Of a stretch of DNA of 64,000 bases, positions 50,827-60,922 are shown in pieces. Position 1 is the stretch's first letter. Every line of letters starts with the position of its first letter. This DNA comes from SpSt-539 sp964549445 (GTDB lineage: Bacteria > Planctomycetota > Phycisphaerae > UBA1845 > UTPLA1), in the NCBI GenBank assembly GCA_964549445.1, contig CAZJVS010000008.1:62001-126000 (forward strand), in the 5' to 3' direction. The notes beneath the pieces are model-generated. The model made no database searches. It saw nothing but the letters and a program-made list of their open reading frames with translations, and was not told the DNA's origin. Made by a program: the position numbers and the translations under genes.

Positions 50827-53096
50827 TTCGGTGAATCCGGAGGGTCGGGTCGCGAGGTCGGCGATCCGAACAATTCCTCCAGCCGGCGCTCCATCTCTTT
50901 CTGGGTTTCGCCCTTGACCTCCGATTGGAGCTTGAGCAAGTCCTGAAGGAGCCCGACGGCTTCGTTGAAGCCCTCCCATTTTAGCATGTTGGTGAGGATG
51001 ATTCTCATGCTCTCGACCATCTGGTCCTGGAGGCGGTCGACGTCGGCAGTCGCGGCCGGGTCGAAGCGGGACTCCTGACGATCCAACAACGCGAGTACGT
51101 CGGCCTGTTGTGTATCGATAACCGACGTGAGCGGCGCGATGATTCCGCCGTCGAGGCGGCGTCGAACCTGAGAGCTGGCGAGCTGGTTGACTTCGAGCTC
51201 GGCGAGCAGGTCGGTGAAGTTCTTTCGGATGGTCTTCAGCCGAGTGCCCTGCTGGCGCTGGCGGCGTGCGATTTCCCGGTATGCGCGCTGCGCTTCATCG
51301 GCGGGAGCGCTTGCAGTCGCGCGGCCGTGGAGGTGGGCGAGATCGTCACGGATTCGCTCCTGGGACTTGAGCACCTGCTCGAACTCCTGCCGCCACTCGG
51401 ATTCGCGGCGGGCCAACTCGGCCAGCAGCTCCTCGGGCGAAACCACTCTTATTGTATACGTCGCGGAGCGGCCTTCGTTTCCAGGGGCGGCGGCTGCCCC
51501 CGGATCGGTTGATTCGGCCGAGGGATTGAAGTCTCTGGCACGGCTGTAGATAGAGATCCGATCGCCCGGGCGCAGGTTGAGTGACTCGAGGGGGAGCGGC
51601 CGTTCGGTGCTGTAGCGGACCTGGTAGGGCTCAAGGTCCCTGAATGGGCGGATGGTTTCGTCGGGTTGAGTTGCAGCGGGCGCGGATGTCGGCGCGGACG
51701 TGGTCGGCTCCGAGCCGCTGAGATCAGCGGCGCGCTGGGTCTGGTAGACGAGGTCGGCGGAGGCGATGCCGAGGTTGTCCTCGATGTCGGCGGCGATCTT
51801 GAGGATCGCGCGCGGGACGATCATGTCGCCGGCACCGGGCAGGCGGAGACGGACGCGCGGCGGGCGATCGCGCACGAGACGGATGACACACGAGATCGGG
51901 CGGAGATCGTGGAGTCCGTCGGAGTCGGTGAGATCGAAGCTGACGCTGCTGCTGTGGGTGGGCGAGAACGAGGCGGACCAAGCGCGTTCGCCGTGCAGCA
52001 CGGCGGCGATCGGCTCGGACGCGGCGTTGATGAGGGATGCGGACGAGAGCGGCTTGTTCACATCGGCGGTGAGTTCGACGGTTGAACCGGCGAGGACGTC
52101 GCCGCTCAACTGGCCGGACGGCCAATCGTACGCGGGCTGACGGGCGTACTCCGGGGGCGTGACCGTGACTCGCAGGTCGCGGACGGAGGGGCGGTCCAGT
52201 GCGTCGATGTGGTACTCCTCGCTGCGTTCGTCGACACCCCAGCGGCCGACCAAGAAACGGAGACTCAGCGACTGATCGAGCGGGCCCAACTCGGCACGGA
52301 ACTGGCGGTCGCCGATGGCGGCCATGGGCCGTCGGCCAACCTGGCCGTCGGGAGACTCGTATTCGATTCGGACGCCGCGGGTGGGGGCCCGGCCGACGGC
52401 GTTGACGACGATGGTGAGCGGATCGCCGCGTGGCCAGCGGAGGACGTTGTTGACGAATCCGACCGGCTGAAGCTGAGTCGACGATGGCCAGGGCGTGTCG
52501 GCCAGCAGGAGATTTCGGACGACGAAGACGGCGGTGGTGGCCGGGGCGAGGACCGCGGCAACCGTCGGGATGAGAATCGCCACGCCGCCGAGGAGCAGGG
52601 AGCGCGCGAGGCGGGCGTTTTGGGTGAGATTCTGGAAGGCGGTGACGCGAACCTTCTTGACCACATCATCGATCAGGGCGGCGATGAGCGAAGGAGAATC
52701 GAAGCCGGGGTTCACGTTGTCGGCGGCGGCAAACTGGACGGCGCTGATGAGTTCGTCGCGCAATGCCGGATCGCGGCGCTCGACGACTGCGGCGACCGAG
52801 GCGGCGGAAATCGGCCGGCGGAGCGGGCGGATGATACGTCGCCAAACGGAATAGCCGACGGCAACGACGAAGAACGCGAGGAGAATCGAGCGCGGGCCGC
52901 GTTCGAGGAAGAGTAGGCGGTCGATGATGAATTGACCAAGGAGCAAGGCGACGGCGATGCCGAGCGTGATGGAGAGGCCGGTCAGCAGGGCATGGATGCG
53001 GATGCGCTGGGCGAGGCGGTGAAGCGGGCGCAGGATGTGCGGCTCGAACCGCGGGTTGCGGAGCACGGCCGGGTCGTCAGGTGCGGTCATCGACAT
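50823..53096 (-). CDS. DUF4175-like membrane protein of the vWA operon
   Basis: 757 residues. Two N-terminal membrane helices (LTGLSITLGIAVALLLGQFI, ILLAFFVVAVGYSVWRRII), a third at about residue 165 (SLLLGGVAILIPTVAAVLAP) and then beta-rich Ig-like parts (RDLRVTVTPPEYARQPAYDW). The C-terminal 200 residues are coiled coil (RESEWRQEFEQVLKSQERI). This layout matches DUF4175-type proteins that follow vWA genes in Planctomycetota. Function unknown. It comes 4 bases after the vWA gene and overlaps the coiled-coil gene. Confidence 0.85.
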   Translation of the reverse strand: MSMTAPDDPAVLRNPRFEPHILRPLHRLAQRIRIHALLTGLSITLGIAVALLLGQFIIDRLLFLERGPRSILLAFFVVAVGYSVWRRIIRPLRRPISAASVAAVVERRDPALRDELISAVQFAAADNVNPGFDSPSLIAALIDDVVKKVRVTAFQNLTQNARLARSLLLGGVAILIPTVAAVLAPATTAVFVVRNLLLADTPWPSSTQLQPVGFVNNVLRWPRGDPLTIVVNAVGRAPTRGVRIEYESPDGQVGRRPMAAIGDRQFRAELGPLDQSLSLRFLVGRWGVDERSEEYHIDALDRPSVRDLRVTVTPPEYARQPAYDWPSGQLSGDVLAGSTVELTADVNKPLSSASLINAASEPIAAVLHGERAWSASFSPTHSSSVSFDLTDSDGLHDLRPISCVIRLVRDRPPRVRLRLPGAGDMIVPRAILKIAADIEDNLGIASADLVYQTQRAADLSGSEPTTSAPTSAPAATQPDETIRPFRDLEPYQVRYSTERPLPLESLNLRPGDRISIYSRARDFNPSAESTDPGAAAAPGNEGRSATYTIRVVSPEELLAELARRESEWRQEFEQVLKSQERIRDDLAHLHGRATASAPADEAQRAYREIARRQRQQGTRLKTIRKNFTDLLAELEVNQLASSQVRRRLDGGIIAPLTSVIDTQQADVLALLDRQESRFDPAATADVDRLQDQMVESMRIILTNMLKWEGFNEAVGLLQDLLKLQSEVKGETQKEMERRLEELFGSPTSRPDPPDSPK

Positions 53097-53100
53097 CGTG

Positions 53101-55518
53101 TTACAGCAAGTTCACGTTACGACGAACAAACCATTCAATACAGAGCAGGCCGACCAGAGCGGCGAGCACATATGCGTTGTCCCAGAGAGGTCGGGGCCGC
53201 TCGCGGACCACGACGGTCTGGCTGCGGTCCTCGACAAATTCGGGGACGGAGCGGGCTTCGTCGATCTCGAAGTATCGGCCGCCGGTCAGTTCGGCAAGGG
53301 CTTTGAGGGCCGGGCGGCGAAGAATCGGGTTGGTGAGTTCGACATCGCTCGGGGCGACGACGATTTCGCGCTGGGCGCGGGGAGCGTCATTGCCGCGCTG
53401 GGGCAAGGAGACGGACAGACGGAACGCACCGACCTGATCGGCGATGAATCGGCCCTGGTAGTAACCGGGGCGGTTCTCGATTGGTTCGAGGGCGACCGTT
53501 CGCGTGCGATTTTCCGGGCCGACGACGGTGAGTTCGGAAGCGGTAGTCTTGATCGGCTGAAACTTTTCGTCGAGCAGGCGGACCGTGACGACGACGGGTT
53601 CGCCGGGCTGGAAGCGATCGCGGTCGGTGAGGAGCATGATCTGGTTTCTCGACCCGGCGAGCTTTCCTTCGACGAGATAGCGCAGGGTCTGAACCCAGAA
53701 GCGATTGAAGAACGCTTCGCCGACGCGGCGCCAGCGCCAGGTGCCGTCGAAGCCGAGGAAGACGGTGCGACCGGCGCCGACGAACTGCGATGCCATAAGG
53801 ATGTGCGGGCCGTTGGAGTTGACCATGCGCGGATTTGAATGGCGAAGGAGCACCGTGGCGGCGGGCTTTTCGCGACGAACGGGGTAGTGCCAGAACGCGC
53901 CTTCCAAGAGCGACCAGACGGAGCGATTTGTCTGCGGATCGTCGGACATTCGGAGAATCGGATTGGCGGCGGATGCGTCGGGGATGATCAGCGGCCAACT
54001 TCGGCGCTGGTAGATGCCAAGATCGTTGAGCAACAATTCGGCGTCGGGATCGCGGACGACGGGCAGGATTTCGACGAGGGGCGCCGTCTTGGGGTTGCGG
54101 AAGAAATCACCGGCGTACTTGCGGCCGGCTTCGTAGAGGATTCCGCCGCCGTAGTCGGTGACGAGCGATGCGGCGAGACTGCCCCAGCCGACCGGGAGCA
54201 TCTTGGGGTCGGGGTCGATGAGGATGATCGCATCGTACTTCAGGAGTTCCTCGGACTTGGATGGGAGATGATCGATGATGGTGGTGCCTTCACGGACAGC
54301 GCGGTCATCGGCGGACTGGAGCCAGCAACTGACGTCGACCGAGCGTTCGCGCGACAGCACGCGGGCGAGGAAACGATAGTCGAAGCTGGGCGCACCGCCG
54401 ACGAGAAGGACGCGCATCTTGTCGTCGAGGACGCGGACGGCTGGCAGGGTTTCGCGGCGGTTGTCGGAATCGATGGATTCGTCGTCGAGGGCGGGGACTC
54501 GTACGACGTAGGTGTGATCGCCCGGCTTGTTGACGCGTTGTTCGAAAATGACCGGGTCGATCTGGCCGTCGGGCCGGGCGCGGACAGACTTCCGCGCGAG
54601 CACGCGGCCTTCCGAGCCGTCGGCGTTTTTTGAGACCAACTCGACTTCGATGGGGAGGTCGCCGAGGCCGGTTGAGGCGAGGAAGGCGGTGATCTGGAAC
54701 GGGTCGGTTTTAAAGACCATGCGCGGGGCGGTGACCTCGACAACGCGGACGTTCACGGGTTCGGAGGGATCGCCGGCGCCAATGGCTTCAAGGGGAATCC
54801 GCCGGGCCGCGAGAAACTGTCCGATCGCTTCGGGAGTATCGCCATCGTTGATGTTTCCGTCGGAGATCAGGACGACGGCGGCAACCGGGGCGCCGCCGAG
54901 GGACTCGACGGCGGCGCGAACGGCCTGGCCGAGATTGGTCGCGGCGCCGGTCGGATTCAGATTGAGCGCGGCGGCGGGTTGGGTGATCGCGCCGGGGGGG
55001 ATGTCGGCGAGCGGGCGGAGGGTGTCGCCAAAACCGAAGACGCGGACGTGATTATGGCGGGCGAGATCGGCCAGCCAGGCACCGTCGGCGACTCGTTCAA
55101 CGAGCTGCGTTCGCGGCAGTCCGGCGGATGTCTCAGGCCTGGACCCCAGCACGGTGGAGACGCGGCGGACGGTGTCGGCGGAGCGGTAGCGGTCGGCGAC
55201 GCCCATGCTGGCGGATTCGTCGATGAGAACGATGGTGCAGGCATCGACTTTACGATGGACGTATTTCACGAGCACCGGTTCGAGACCGATGAGTCCGAGC
55301 AACAGGAGAATCAGGCAGCGAATCGTGGTAAGGATGATGCGAGCGCGCTTCGACAGCGCGCCGCGGCCTTCATGCCGGTAAAGCCAGCGGACGGCGAAGA
55401 ACAGAATGATGGATATGGTGGCGCCGACAATCAATGCGTTGCCGCTGGACCAGCGAGCGAGTTCGAACTGCTCTTCGACGCGGGTTGTGTCGGCCAGGAG
55501 CCGGAGGGGAGTCGTCAT
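53101..55518 (-). CDS. Membrane vWA-domain protein with glutamine-amidotransferase-like region
   Basis: 805 residues from ATG 55518, which overlaps the upstream stop (ATGA). Two N-terminal helices (ALIVGATISIILFFAVRWLY, LTTIRCLILLLLGLIGLEPV) precede a vWA domain whose MIDAS reads DESAS (D100-S102-S104). Its VLISDGNINDGD strand also fits vWA. A later region (MRVLLVGGAPSFDYRFLARV, then YDAIILIDPDP, then ILYEAGRKYAGDFF) looks like the GATase1-like fold of such proteins. A final helix (AYVLAALVGLLCIEWFVRRN) anchors the C-terminus. The longer frame up to 56313 is rejected, as its start lies inside the next gene. Confidence 0.9.
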   Translation of the reverse strand: MTTPLRLLADTTRVEEQFELARWSSGNALIVGATISIILFFAVRWLYRHEGRGALSKRARIILTTIRCLILLLLGLIGLEPVLVKYVHRKVDACTIVLIDESASMGVADRYRSADTVRRVSTVLGSRPETSAGLPRTQLVERVADGAWLADLARHNHVRVFGFGDTLRPLADIPPGAITQPAAALNLNPTGAATNLGQAVRAAVESLGGAPVAAVVLISDGNINDGDTPEAIGQFLAARRIPLEAIGAGDPSEPVNVRVVEVTAPRMVFKTDPFQITAFLASTGLGDLPIEVELVSKNADGSEGRVLARKSVRARPDGQIDPVIFEQRVNKPGDHTYVVRVPALDDESIDSDNRRETLPAVRVLDDKMRVLLVGGAPSFDYRFLARVLSRERSVDVSCWLQSADDRAVREGTTIIDHLPSKSEELLKYDAIILIDPDPKMLPVGWGSLAASLVTDYGGGILYEAGRKYAGDFFRNPKTAPLVEILPVVRDPDAELLLNDLGIYQRRSWPLIIPDASAANPILRMSDDPQTNRSVWSLLEGAFWHYPVRREKPAATVLLRHSNPRMVNSNGPHILMASQFVGAGRTVFLGFDGTWRWRRVGEAFFNRFWVQTLRYLVEGKLAGSRNQIMLLTDRDRFQPGEPVVVTVRLLDEKFQPIKTTASELTVVGPENRTRTVALEPIENRPGYYQGRFIADQVGAFRLSVSLPQRGNDAPRAQREIVVAPSDVELTNPILRRPALKALAELTGGRYFEIDEARSVPEFVEDRSQTVVVRERPRPLWDNAYVLAALVGLLCIEWFVRRNVNLL

Positions 55519-57806
55519 CCGCGTGCTCCGAACCAGCGGGCCAATGTGTGCTCGATCATGAGCAGTCCGACAACCGTCATGACGATCGGCCACCAAAGCT
55601 CGCGACGGGCGGACGCGGATTGATCTCCGGCGACGCCGGCTTCGCGGACGTAGTCGAACTTGATGTCGCGGAGGGACGCGCGGAGTTCTTCGGGCGTTGC
55701 GCGGCGGAGATCGCTTTCGCGCGGGTCGGTGTTGGCGCAGACGGAGCGGAGGACGGTCTCGCCGGATGCACGCTTGAGTTCGAATGAGTAGAAGCCGACT
55801 CGGTCGGTGCGGTCCCAGGTGAATTGGAAACCGGCGTCGCTCGATTTTGCCTCGATCGGAAGAGGCGGGTCGGACGGGTAACTCGGGAGGCGCAGACGGG
55901 CCGAGGTCGCGAACTGATTGGGGTCGATGGTGAGGCGAATGGGGCTGCCGGCGAGCACCTGGCCGGTGAGGTCGGTGGGGCGCGCGACGTACTGTGCGAG
56001 TTGGAGCATGACCGGGAGATACGACGGATCTCGGGCCCAGGCGTTCCATTCCATGTCGGCGGAGGTGGTCCAGAGGAGGACCTTGCCTTCGCCGAAGGGG
56101 CGCTCGATCAGAAGCGCCGAGTGTTCCGGGTCGGCCAGCTCGGCGAGGACGTGAGCGGCGGGCCGGGTGGTGGTCGGCCGCGTCGAAGGGGCCGAGGTTG
56201 AGGCGATTTCGATAGCGGGCTTCGCGGCTGAGACGGCGTAGAAGCGAGGGCCGCGCAAGAGCTGGGCCGCTTCGCCGGCGAACGGGCGGAAGATGGGGTG
56301 GGCGGCGTCCCAATTTTCGATGGAAACACCGTCGCCGCCGCCGACGACGCTGATCATTTCGCCGAGTTCGGCGGGAAGCAGGCCGCGGCCGGCGGCAAAG
56401 AGGCGATCGTTGTAGAGGGCGATGTCGACTTGGTCTCCTGAGAAGATTACCAGGCCGCCGCCGTCGCGGACGTATTGCTCGAGCTTGTGCTGGGCGGACT
56501 CGTCAATGCGATAGACGTTGGCGAGGAAGACTGCGTCGAAGGATTTGAGGTCGGTTGAGTCGAGTTGCTCGTCGGTGATGACGCGAATGTCGTTGCCGCT
56601 GGAGACGCGTCCGGCAGGACTGAGGGCGGTTTTGAGCAGGTGGATTTCATCCTGATAGTCGTCGCTACTGGGCTCGCCGTCCACGATCAAAAGCGTGTTG
56701 GCGGCGGCGACATCGACGCCAAGTCCGCGACGATTGTCGATCGGAAGCCGATCGGACTGGGCGTTGGGGGCAACCTCGGCGAGAACGCGTTCGGGGCCTT
56801 CGCGCGGGAAGCTGAGCTCGACCGGTTCGTGGATGGACTGACGCGGGTCGATGCGTTTGAGCAACTGGGGCGAGAGGGCCTGATCGGTGATGGCGACGCG
56901 AAGCTCGCTGTCGGAGTCGGCGGAGTCGGAGAAGTTGGCGATCGAGACCAAGTAGCGGGCGCGAACTCCGGCGACTGCGCGGGCGGATGGTGCTTCCAGG
57001 TCGGTGAGAGCGAGGTTGACGGGGTTGTCGGCGCCGACATCCAAGAGCGTCAAGTGGATCGAGCGGCCGGCGGTGATAAGTTCAATCAGCGGCCCGGCGA
57101 CGCCGGGAGGCGATTCAGTGGGCATCGTTGTCGGGGATTCGGCGGACCAGTCGTTTTGCTGCAAGTCGGTGACGACGTAGATGGCGGAGTTGGCCTGGGT
57201 TGAGGAGCGCGCGATGAGGTCGGCGATCGCGGGGATTGCGTCGCGCGGACCGGCGGAGAGATCGCTGGGGACGAGTTGGGCGAGGGCGTCGTGCAGGCGT
57301 GCGAGGTTTTCTTCGGAAAGACTCGTAAGTGCGATGACCGGCTGGCGCGGCTGGGAGGTTCGGAAGAGGGTGAGACTGTCGCCGGGTGTTTCGCCGGCGA
57401 CCCAACGGGCGAGCTGTTCGGCGGCGCGGCCGGCACGGGAGAAGACGGTTTCGGCGGCGCTCAGGCGGTAGCCCATCGAAAAGGAGTCGTCGAGCAGGAC
57501 GATTCGCTCGGTGCGCGGCGCGGAGCCGAGTATGGCGGCAGCGGCGCCGGGACGCAGGAAGGGACGGGCGACCATCATCGCCAGCAGGGCGACGATTAGG
57601 CAGCGAAACGCGAGAAGAATGAGCTGCTCGATCTGCACGCGGCGGCGGTTGCGTTTGTGGGCGATGAGCAGGAATTCCATCGCCGGCCAGCGGACGAGTC
57701 GGAATCGGCGGCGCGAGAGGATGTGGATCAAGATTGGCGCGGCGACGGCAGCCGCGCCGAGGGCGAGCGCGGGGTGGAAGAACCAGTTGCCGAGCCAGGT
57801 CATCAC
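55515..57806 (-). CDS. BatA/vWA membrane protein
   Basis: 763 residues (GTG 57806, with ATG 57803 next to it). N-terminal BatA-type helix pair (FFHPALALGAAAVAAPILIH, LILLAFRCLIVALLAMMVAR) with the characteristic RRRFRLVRWPAMEFL between them, then a vWA domain with MIDAS DDSFS (D106-S110). The C-terminal half has another GATase-like part (FLANVYRIDESAQHKLEQYV, GGGLVIFSGDQVD). A terminal helix (IVMTVVGLLMIEHTLARWFG) follows. In Bat operons such proteins form membrane complexes with MoxR ATPases. The stop overlaps the next start. Confidence 0.9.
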   Translation of the reverse strand: MMTWLGNWFFHPALALGAAAVAAPILIHILSRRRFRLVRWPAMEFLLIAHKRNRRRVQIEQLILLAFRCLIVALLAMMVARPFLRPGAAAAILGSAPRTERIVLLDDSFSMGYRLSAAETVFSRAGRAAEQLARWVAGETPGDSLTLFRTSQPRQPVIALTSLSEENLARLHDALAQLVPSDLSAGPRDAIPAIADLIARSSTQANSAIYVVTDLQQNDWSAESPTTMPTESPPGVAGPLIELITAGRSIHLTLLDVGADNPVNLALTDLEAPSARAVAGVRARYLVSIANFSDSADSDSELRVAITDQALSPQLLKRIDPRQSIHEPVELSFPREGPERVLAEVAPNAQSDRLPIDNRRGLGVDVAAANTLLIVDGEPSSDDYQDEIHLLKTALSPAGRVSSGNDIRVITDEQLDSTDLKSFDAVFLANVYRIDESAQHKLEQYVRDGGGLVIFSGDQVDIALYNDRLFAAGRGLLPAELGEMISVVGGGDGVSIENWDAAHPIFRPFAGEAAQLLRGPRFYAVSAAKPAIEIASTSAPSTRPTTTRPAAHVLAELADPEHSALLIERPFGEGKVLLWTTSADMEWNAWARDPSYLPVMLQLAQYVARPTDLTGQVLAGSPIRLTIDPNQFATSARLRLPSYPSDPPLPIEAKSSDAGFQFTWDRTDRVGFYSFELKRASGETVLRSVCANTDPRESDLRRATPEELRASLRDIKFDYVREAGVAGDQSASARRELWWPIVMTVVGLLMIEHTLARWFGARG

Positions 57807-57812
57807 GAGGCG

Positions 57813-58727
57813 TCACCGTTTCCTGAGATGTTCGCGGCGTGCGAGGTATCGACGGAGCGCGACGTCGAGCGAATCGGTCGTCGACAACTCGACGAAGTCG
57901 ATCTGGCGATTGAGGCACGCGGAGCGGAGGCGGTGGGTGAAACCCTCGAGCGCTTCGAGGTAAGCCTTGCGCAGTCCCTCCGGATCGACGGTGAGCTGCA
58001 GGTCGGGCGTTTCAAGACCCTCGAAGCGCGTGAAACCCTGAAACGGGAAGTTTCGTTCGTCGGCATCGAGGATGTGGAAGACGATGACTTCGTGGCGCTG
58101 GTGTCGCCAGCGATCGAGGGCGCGAATCAGCACGTCGGGGTCGACGAGCAGGTCGGAGATCAGCACAACAAGACTTCGGCGGCGGAGCTTGGTGGAGAGC
58201 GGGGCGGCGAAGATGTCGGAAGCGCTCGGGCGCTCGAGGATCGCTCGTTCGAGCTGGGCGACGAGGGCGCGAAGGTGTGCCTGGCTCGAGAGGGCGGGCA
58301 GCTCGGAGCGAACGGCGTCGTCAAACATCAGGAGGCCGACGGCATCCTGTTGATGAGTCAACAGGAAGGCGAGGGAGGCCGCAACGGTCGCGGCGTATTC
58401 GAACTTGGACAAGCGGAGGCCGGGTCGGCTCTCTGGATAGCGCATGGAGGCCGAGCAGTCGACGAGGAGGTGAGTGCGGAGGTTTGTCTCCTCCTCGTAT
58501 TGCTTGACGTAAAGCCGGTCGACGCGCCCCCAGACGCGCCAGTCGAGGTGGCGGAGGTCATCGCCGGCGACGTACTCGCGGTGTTCCGCGAACTCGACGG
58601 AGAAGCCGCGGTAGGGGCTCTGGTGCGTGCCGGAGACGAAGCCCTCGACGACCTGCCGAGCGCGAAGCTCTAGCCCACCGATCCGCGAGAGAACATCCGG
58701 ACGGAGATACGACGGCGCGCGGCTCAC
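57813..58727 (-). CDS. DUF58 protein
   Basis: 304 residues from GTG 58727, overlapping the MoxR stop (GTGA). DUF58 motif GDDLRHLDWRVWGRVDRLYV at 55-74, followed by a vWA-like fold with MIDAS DCSAS (D90-S94) and a CLNRQIDFVELSTTDSLD end. It usually partners MoxR ATPases directly. Cytoplasmic or peripheral, as no membrane helix is visible. Confidence 0.94.
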   Translation of the reverse strand: MSRAPSYLRPDVLSRIGGLELRARQVVEGFVSGTHQSPYRGFSVEFAEHREYVAGDDLRHLDWRVWGRVDRLYVKQYEEETNLRTHLLVDCSASMRYPESRPGLRLSKFEYAATVAASLAFLLTHQQDAVGLLMFDDAVRSELPALSSQAHLRALVAQLERAILERPSASDIFAAPLSTKLRRRSLVVLISDLLVDPDVLIRALDRWRHQRHEVIVFHILDADERNFPFQGFTRFEGLETPDLQLTVDPEGLRKAYLEALEGFTHRLRSACLNRQIDFVELSTTDSLDVALRRYLARREHLRKR

Positions 58728-59782
58728 GCGTTAATCACCCGGGCAAGGCGCTCGTCGTCGATACGCTCGGCGCGATGGACGGGCGTGGATGCGATCAGTT
58801 CGGCGATGAGGCGGTCGGAGACGTATCCTTCGGCCTGTGCAGCAAAATTTGTAATTACTCGATGGCGCAAAACGGGGAGGGCGACGGCCTGAATGTCCTC
58901 GGTCGCGACGGACGGGTGGCCGTGCAGGGCTGCACGGGCCTTGGCGCCGAGGATGAGGAACTGGACGGCGCGCGGCCCGGCGCCCCAACTGACCATGCGT
59001 CGAACAATTTCCGGGGCATCGGGCTCCGTCGGCCGCGAGCGTCGGGTCAAGTCGAGCGCGTAGCGCACTACCGTCGGCGCGGCGGGGACGCGGCGGACGA
59101 CCTGTGCGAGATCGAGTATTTCGGCGGCGCTGAGGACAGGTTCGACGCCGCCCTGGGGGGCCCCGGTGGTGGTGGTTGCGATCTCGTACTCCTCGGCGTA
59201 GCTCGGGTACTCGATCTGGACCTTGAACATGAACCGGTCCTGCTGGGCTTCGGGCAGGGGATAGGTGCCTTCCTGCTCGATGGGGTTCTGAGTAGCGAGG
59301 ACGAAGAACGGCGGGTCGAGTCGATGCTGGGTTCCGCCAACCGTCACCTGGCGCTCCTGCATGGCTTCGAGCATCGCGGCCTGGGTTTTGGGCGGGGTGC
59401 GGTTGATTTCATCGGCGAGGACGATGTTGGCGAAAATCGGACCGGGCATGAAGCGGAACGCGCGCTGACCGGTGGAACGGTCTTCCTGAATGACTTCGGT
59501 GCCGGTGATGTCGGATGGCATGAGATCGGGGGTGAACTGTACGCGCTTGAAGCTGAGATTCAGGCAGCGGGCGAGACTCGAAATCATCAGCGTCTTGGCG
59601 AGTCCGGGGACGCCTTCGATGATGCAGTGGCCGCCGGCGAAGAGGGCGACGAGCATCTGCTCGACGACTGCGGCCTGGCCGACGATGACTTTTCGCAGCT
59701 CGCTGCGGATGCGGTTGTAGGCCTCCTGAAGCCGCCTAACGGCGGCGAGATCGCCGTCGGTGGATGCGTGTCCTTCACTCAT
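58724..59782 (-). CDS. MoxR-family AAA+ ATPase
   Basis: 352 residues, full length for MoxR. Walker A GVPGLAKT (57-64), Walker B VLADEINR (121-128), and the MoxR stretches LLEAMQERQV and ATQNPIEQEGTYPLPEAQQD, then DRFMF. These ATPases act as chaperones that load or mature vWA partners. AAGGAGTCTGC precedes the ATG. Its stop overlaps the DUF58 start, so a fixed stoichiometry is likely. A 45-base gap separates it from the previous gene. Confidence 0.95.
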   Translation of the reverse strand: MSEGHASTDGDLAAVRRLQEAYNRIRSELRKVIVGQAAVVEQMLVALFAGGHCIIEGVPGLAKTLMISSLARCLNLSFKRVQFTPDLMPSDITGTEVIQEDRSTGQRAFRFMPGPIFANIVLADEINRTPPKTQAAMLEAMQERQVTVGGTQHRLDPPFFVLATQNPIEQEGTYPLPEAQQDRFMFKVQIEYPSYAEEYEIATTTTGAPQGGVEPVLSAAEILDLAQVVRRVPAAPTVVRYALDLTRRSRPTEPDAPEIVRRMVSWGAGPRAVQFLILGAKARAALHGHPSVATEDIQAVALPVLRHRVITNFAAQAEGYVSDRLIAELIASTPVHRAERIDDERLARVINA

Positions 59783-59827
59783 GCAGACTCCTTGATGATG
59801 TGGTTCCCTTCCTCGACGTTCACGAAC

Positions 59828-60922
59828 CTAGCGCTGGTAAATAGGCAGATAGTTATACGGCAATTGCAGAATTGTGAGGGCGAGCGAGGTTCCGTAGATC
59901 CGGCCGACGGAATCGCCGGTCCAGGAGCCGTCGTCGCTCTGCATGTTGACGAGCTGATCCCGCATGATCGGGTAGTAGGGTGTCCATTCCTTCTCGCCGG
60001 CCAGATAGAGCACCTGAGCGAGGTAGAGGTGGGCGTAGAAGAAGTGCCCGAGGACGCCGGCCTGCATGGGCCCGGTGCCGATCGTTCGCTTCGAGTATTG
60101 AAGGCAGCGGAGGGCCTTCGGGTTGTTGTACTCGCCGGCGTTAAACCAGCAGGCAACTGCGGCGGCGGAGATGGGCGGACGGGAACCGACCATTCCGACG
60201 CGATAGGCAATGCCGCCATCCGGCTGAATCGACTTGTCTAGGTAGCCCATAGCGTTCTGGATGACCTTGCGCGGCACGGCGATGCCGGCGTCGCGGCATG
60301 AGCGGAGACCCTGGACCTGTGTGATCGTCACTGAGCCCTCGTCGCCGCCGGAGTCGGGTGTGTAGATCCAGCCGCCCAGATTGCTCTGAGCTTTGCCGGT
60401 GAGTTCGACACCGCGCTGAAGGACCGCGCGGATTTCCTCCATGCGATCCGGATCGCCCTCCATGCCAAGGACCTGGGACAGGAAGAGCATGGAAAAGCCA
60501 TGGCCGTACATCGAGCGGCTTTCTTCCTCGCCCGGGCGGCAGATGAGCCCATTGGGCTGAGCGCTCTTTAGAAGATAGGTCACGGCCTTGTTAAGGTTTG
60601 GCGCGTAGGGGCCGGTGACGGGCGTGCTTCCGGAACCGGCGAGGGCCATCGAAGCGAGCGCGGTCATGGCGATGGGATAGCCGGAGTAGCCACCGCCCTG
60701 AACTTCGCGCCAAGAGCCATCGGGGTATTGGCGCGAGGCGAGGTACTTGAGGCCCTTTTCGATCGCGGTCTCGGTCGATGGTTCGACCAATGGGGGAAGT
60801 CGGCGCGGAGCGGGACCGGCGGCGCGGACCGTCCGATCGCTGAGCCCATTATGCATGGTCGGGGCGCCAAACGACACGGCGGTCGCGAGCAGCAGCACTC
60901 TTGCGGCCCGTGAGCGGATCAA
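59828..60922 (-). CDS. Exported prenyltransferase/squalene-oxidase-like repeat protein
   Basis: 364 residues. The start is TTG 60922, overlapping the upstream stop and preceded by a very good GGAGGAG site at 7 bases, which fixes it. Signal RVLLLATAVSFGAPT. Repeats of the squalene-cyclase alpha/alpha toroid type are visible (GLKYLASRQYPDGSWREVQG, AVTYLLKSAQPNGLICRPGE, YLDKSIQPDGGIAYRVGMVG, QLVNMQSDDGSWTGDSVGRI). The DxDD catalytic motif of true cyclases is absent, so it is probably not a terpene cyclase but a secreted toroid protein, common in Planctomycetota. Its link with the MoxR operon is positional. Confidence 0.85.
   Translation of the reverse strand: MIRSRAARVLLLATAVSFGAPTMHNGLSDRTVRAAGPAPRRLPPLVEPSTETAIEKGLKYLASRQYPDGSWREVQGGGYSGYPIAMTALASMALAGSGSTPVTGPYAPNLNKAVTYLLKSAQPNGLICRPGEEESRSMYGHGFSMLFLSQVLGMEGDPDRMEEIRAVLQRGVELTGKAQSNLGGWIYTPDSGGDEGSVTITQVQGLRSCRDAGIAVPRKVIQNAMGYLDKSIQPDGGIAYRVGMVGSRPPISAAAVACWFNAGEYNNPKALRCLQYSKRTIGTGPMQAGVLGHFFYAHLYLAQVLYLAGEKEWTPYYPIMRDQLVNMQSDDGSWTGDSVGRIYGTSLALTILQLPYNYLPIYQR

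Noticed and set aside
55519..56313. N-terminal extension of the second vWA gene up to 56313
   Set aside because: It lies inside the BatA gene in another frame and is Arg/Pro-rich. ATG 55518 overlaps the upstream stop, and a membrane segment starts right after it.
59828..60922. A true squalene/terpene cyclase
   Set aside because: The repeats fit the toroid, but the DxDD catalytic motif is missing and the protein is exported and only 364 residues.
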